A stretch of DNA of 32,959 nt from NCBI GenBank assembly GCA_964584415.1, contig CAZOZX010000012.1, forward strand, positions 1 to 32,959, in the 5' to 3' direction. The notes beneath the pieces are model-generated. The model was not told the DNA's origin. It did not search any database and saw only the letters and a program-made list of their open reading frames with translations. How positions within the stretch are numbered: the stretch's first letter is position 1; each line of letters starts with the position of its first letter. The translations under genes were made by a program, and so were the position numbers. Shown here piece after piece: positions 32,864 to 32,959 of the stretch. This DNA comes from PHAA01 sp964584415 (lineage in GTDB: Bacteria; Bacillota; Syntrophomonadia; Syntrophomonadales; Syntrophomonadaceae).

Positions 32864-32892
32864 TTGACTTTAACCGGCACAGGATATAAAAT
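32864..32892 (+). promoter_or_regulatory. Probable promoter of tRNA-Thr
   Basis: TTGACT (32864-32869), 17 bp, TAAAAT (32887-32892). Start near 32899, a few bases before the mature tRNA 5' end. Confidence 0.6.
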
Positions 32893-32904
32893 CTTACTTG
32901 CCGT

Positions 32905-32959
32905 GCCGAGCTAGCTCAATCGGTAGAGCAGCTGATTTGTAATCAGCAGGTTGCGGGTT
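32905..32959 (+). tRNA. tRNA-Thr (UGU), cut by window edge
   Basis: Acceptor strand GCCGAGC (32905-32911), D stem GCTC/GAGC, anticodon stem GCTGA/TCAGC (32931-32935 with 32943-32947), loop TTTGTAA with anticodon TGT at 32938-32940, then the variable loop and the start of the T arm (GCGGGTT). The T-loop and 3' acceptor half lie beyond the window. Confidence 0.96.

Noticed and set aside
1..32959. CRISPR array or insertion sequence
   Set aside because: No regularly spaced repeats, transposase motifs or flanking terminal repeats were seen. The only mobile-element trace is the possible phage-type fragment near 8362-8602.

Overview
The window reads as a chromosomal segment of a spore-forming, low-to-mid G+C Firmicute of the class Clostridia, most like Syntrophomonas and relatives. 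The taxon is inferred from gene order and protein style, not from a search. Supporting signs are the sporulation genes (spoIID, spoIIID, sigH, a ywmB-like gene), the ctsR-mcsA-mcsB-clpC-radA-disA-yacL-like-ispD-ispF-gltX-cysE-cysS-mrnC-thyX-rlmB-sigH order, thyX rather than thyA, and strong AGGAGG-type ribosome binding sites. Nearly all genes are on the + strand. A run of ten Ns at 777-786 marks this as a draft scaffold, which matters for the frameshifts noted below.

Region 1-5250 is accessory and the least understood part. Two back-to-back terminators open the window. A dyad-rich stretch and a near-ideal sigma-54 (-24/-12) promoter then precede a 76-residue single-pass membrane protein. After a gene-poor stretch come a BchI/MoxR-like AAA+ ATPase carrying a small Cys cluster, a 587-residue protein with a C-terminal von Willebrand A (MIDAS) domain, and a string of tiny genes (45, 68 and 77 codons) that ends in a terminator. 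I recognise the AAA+/vWA architecture (as in Mg-chelatase I/D, CbbQ/O, NorQ/D, RavA/ViaA) but not this particular system. It is the best candidate here for something undescribed.

Region 5300-11110 is the cell-envelope and sporulation block: ywmB-like, murA, spoIID, a probable broken phage-type small gene on the - strand, spoIIID, mbl and a TagA/WecG-family glycosyltransferase. Region 11200-18400 is the CtsR-controlled proteostasis operon (ctsR, mcsA, mcsB, clpC, with a perfect CtsR operator) followed by radA and disA (DNA repair and c-di-AMP). One - strand gene (18413-18811), with a consensus sigma-A promoter, converges on disA across a shared terminator.

Region 19000-24150 carries a PIN/TRAM membrane protein (YacL type), ispD and ispF (MEP isoprenoid pathway), a GT4 glycosyltransferase and gltX. 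A Kef-type cation:proton antiporter with an RCK module follows, then a complete cysteine T-box leader. The T-box controls cysE (interrupted by a single-base frameshift as given), cysS (with a tandemly duplicated C-terminal subdomain) and mrnC. The window closes with thyX, a radical SAM protein of the spore-photoproduct-lyase superfamily, rlmB, sigH behind a strong sigma-A promoter, and a tRNA-Thr(UGU) cut by the right edge.
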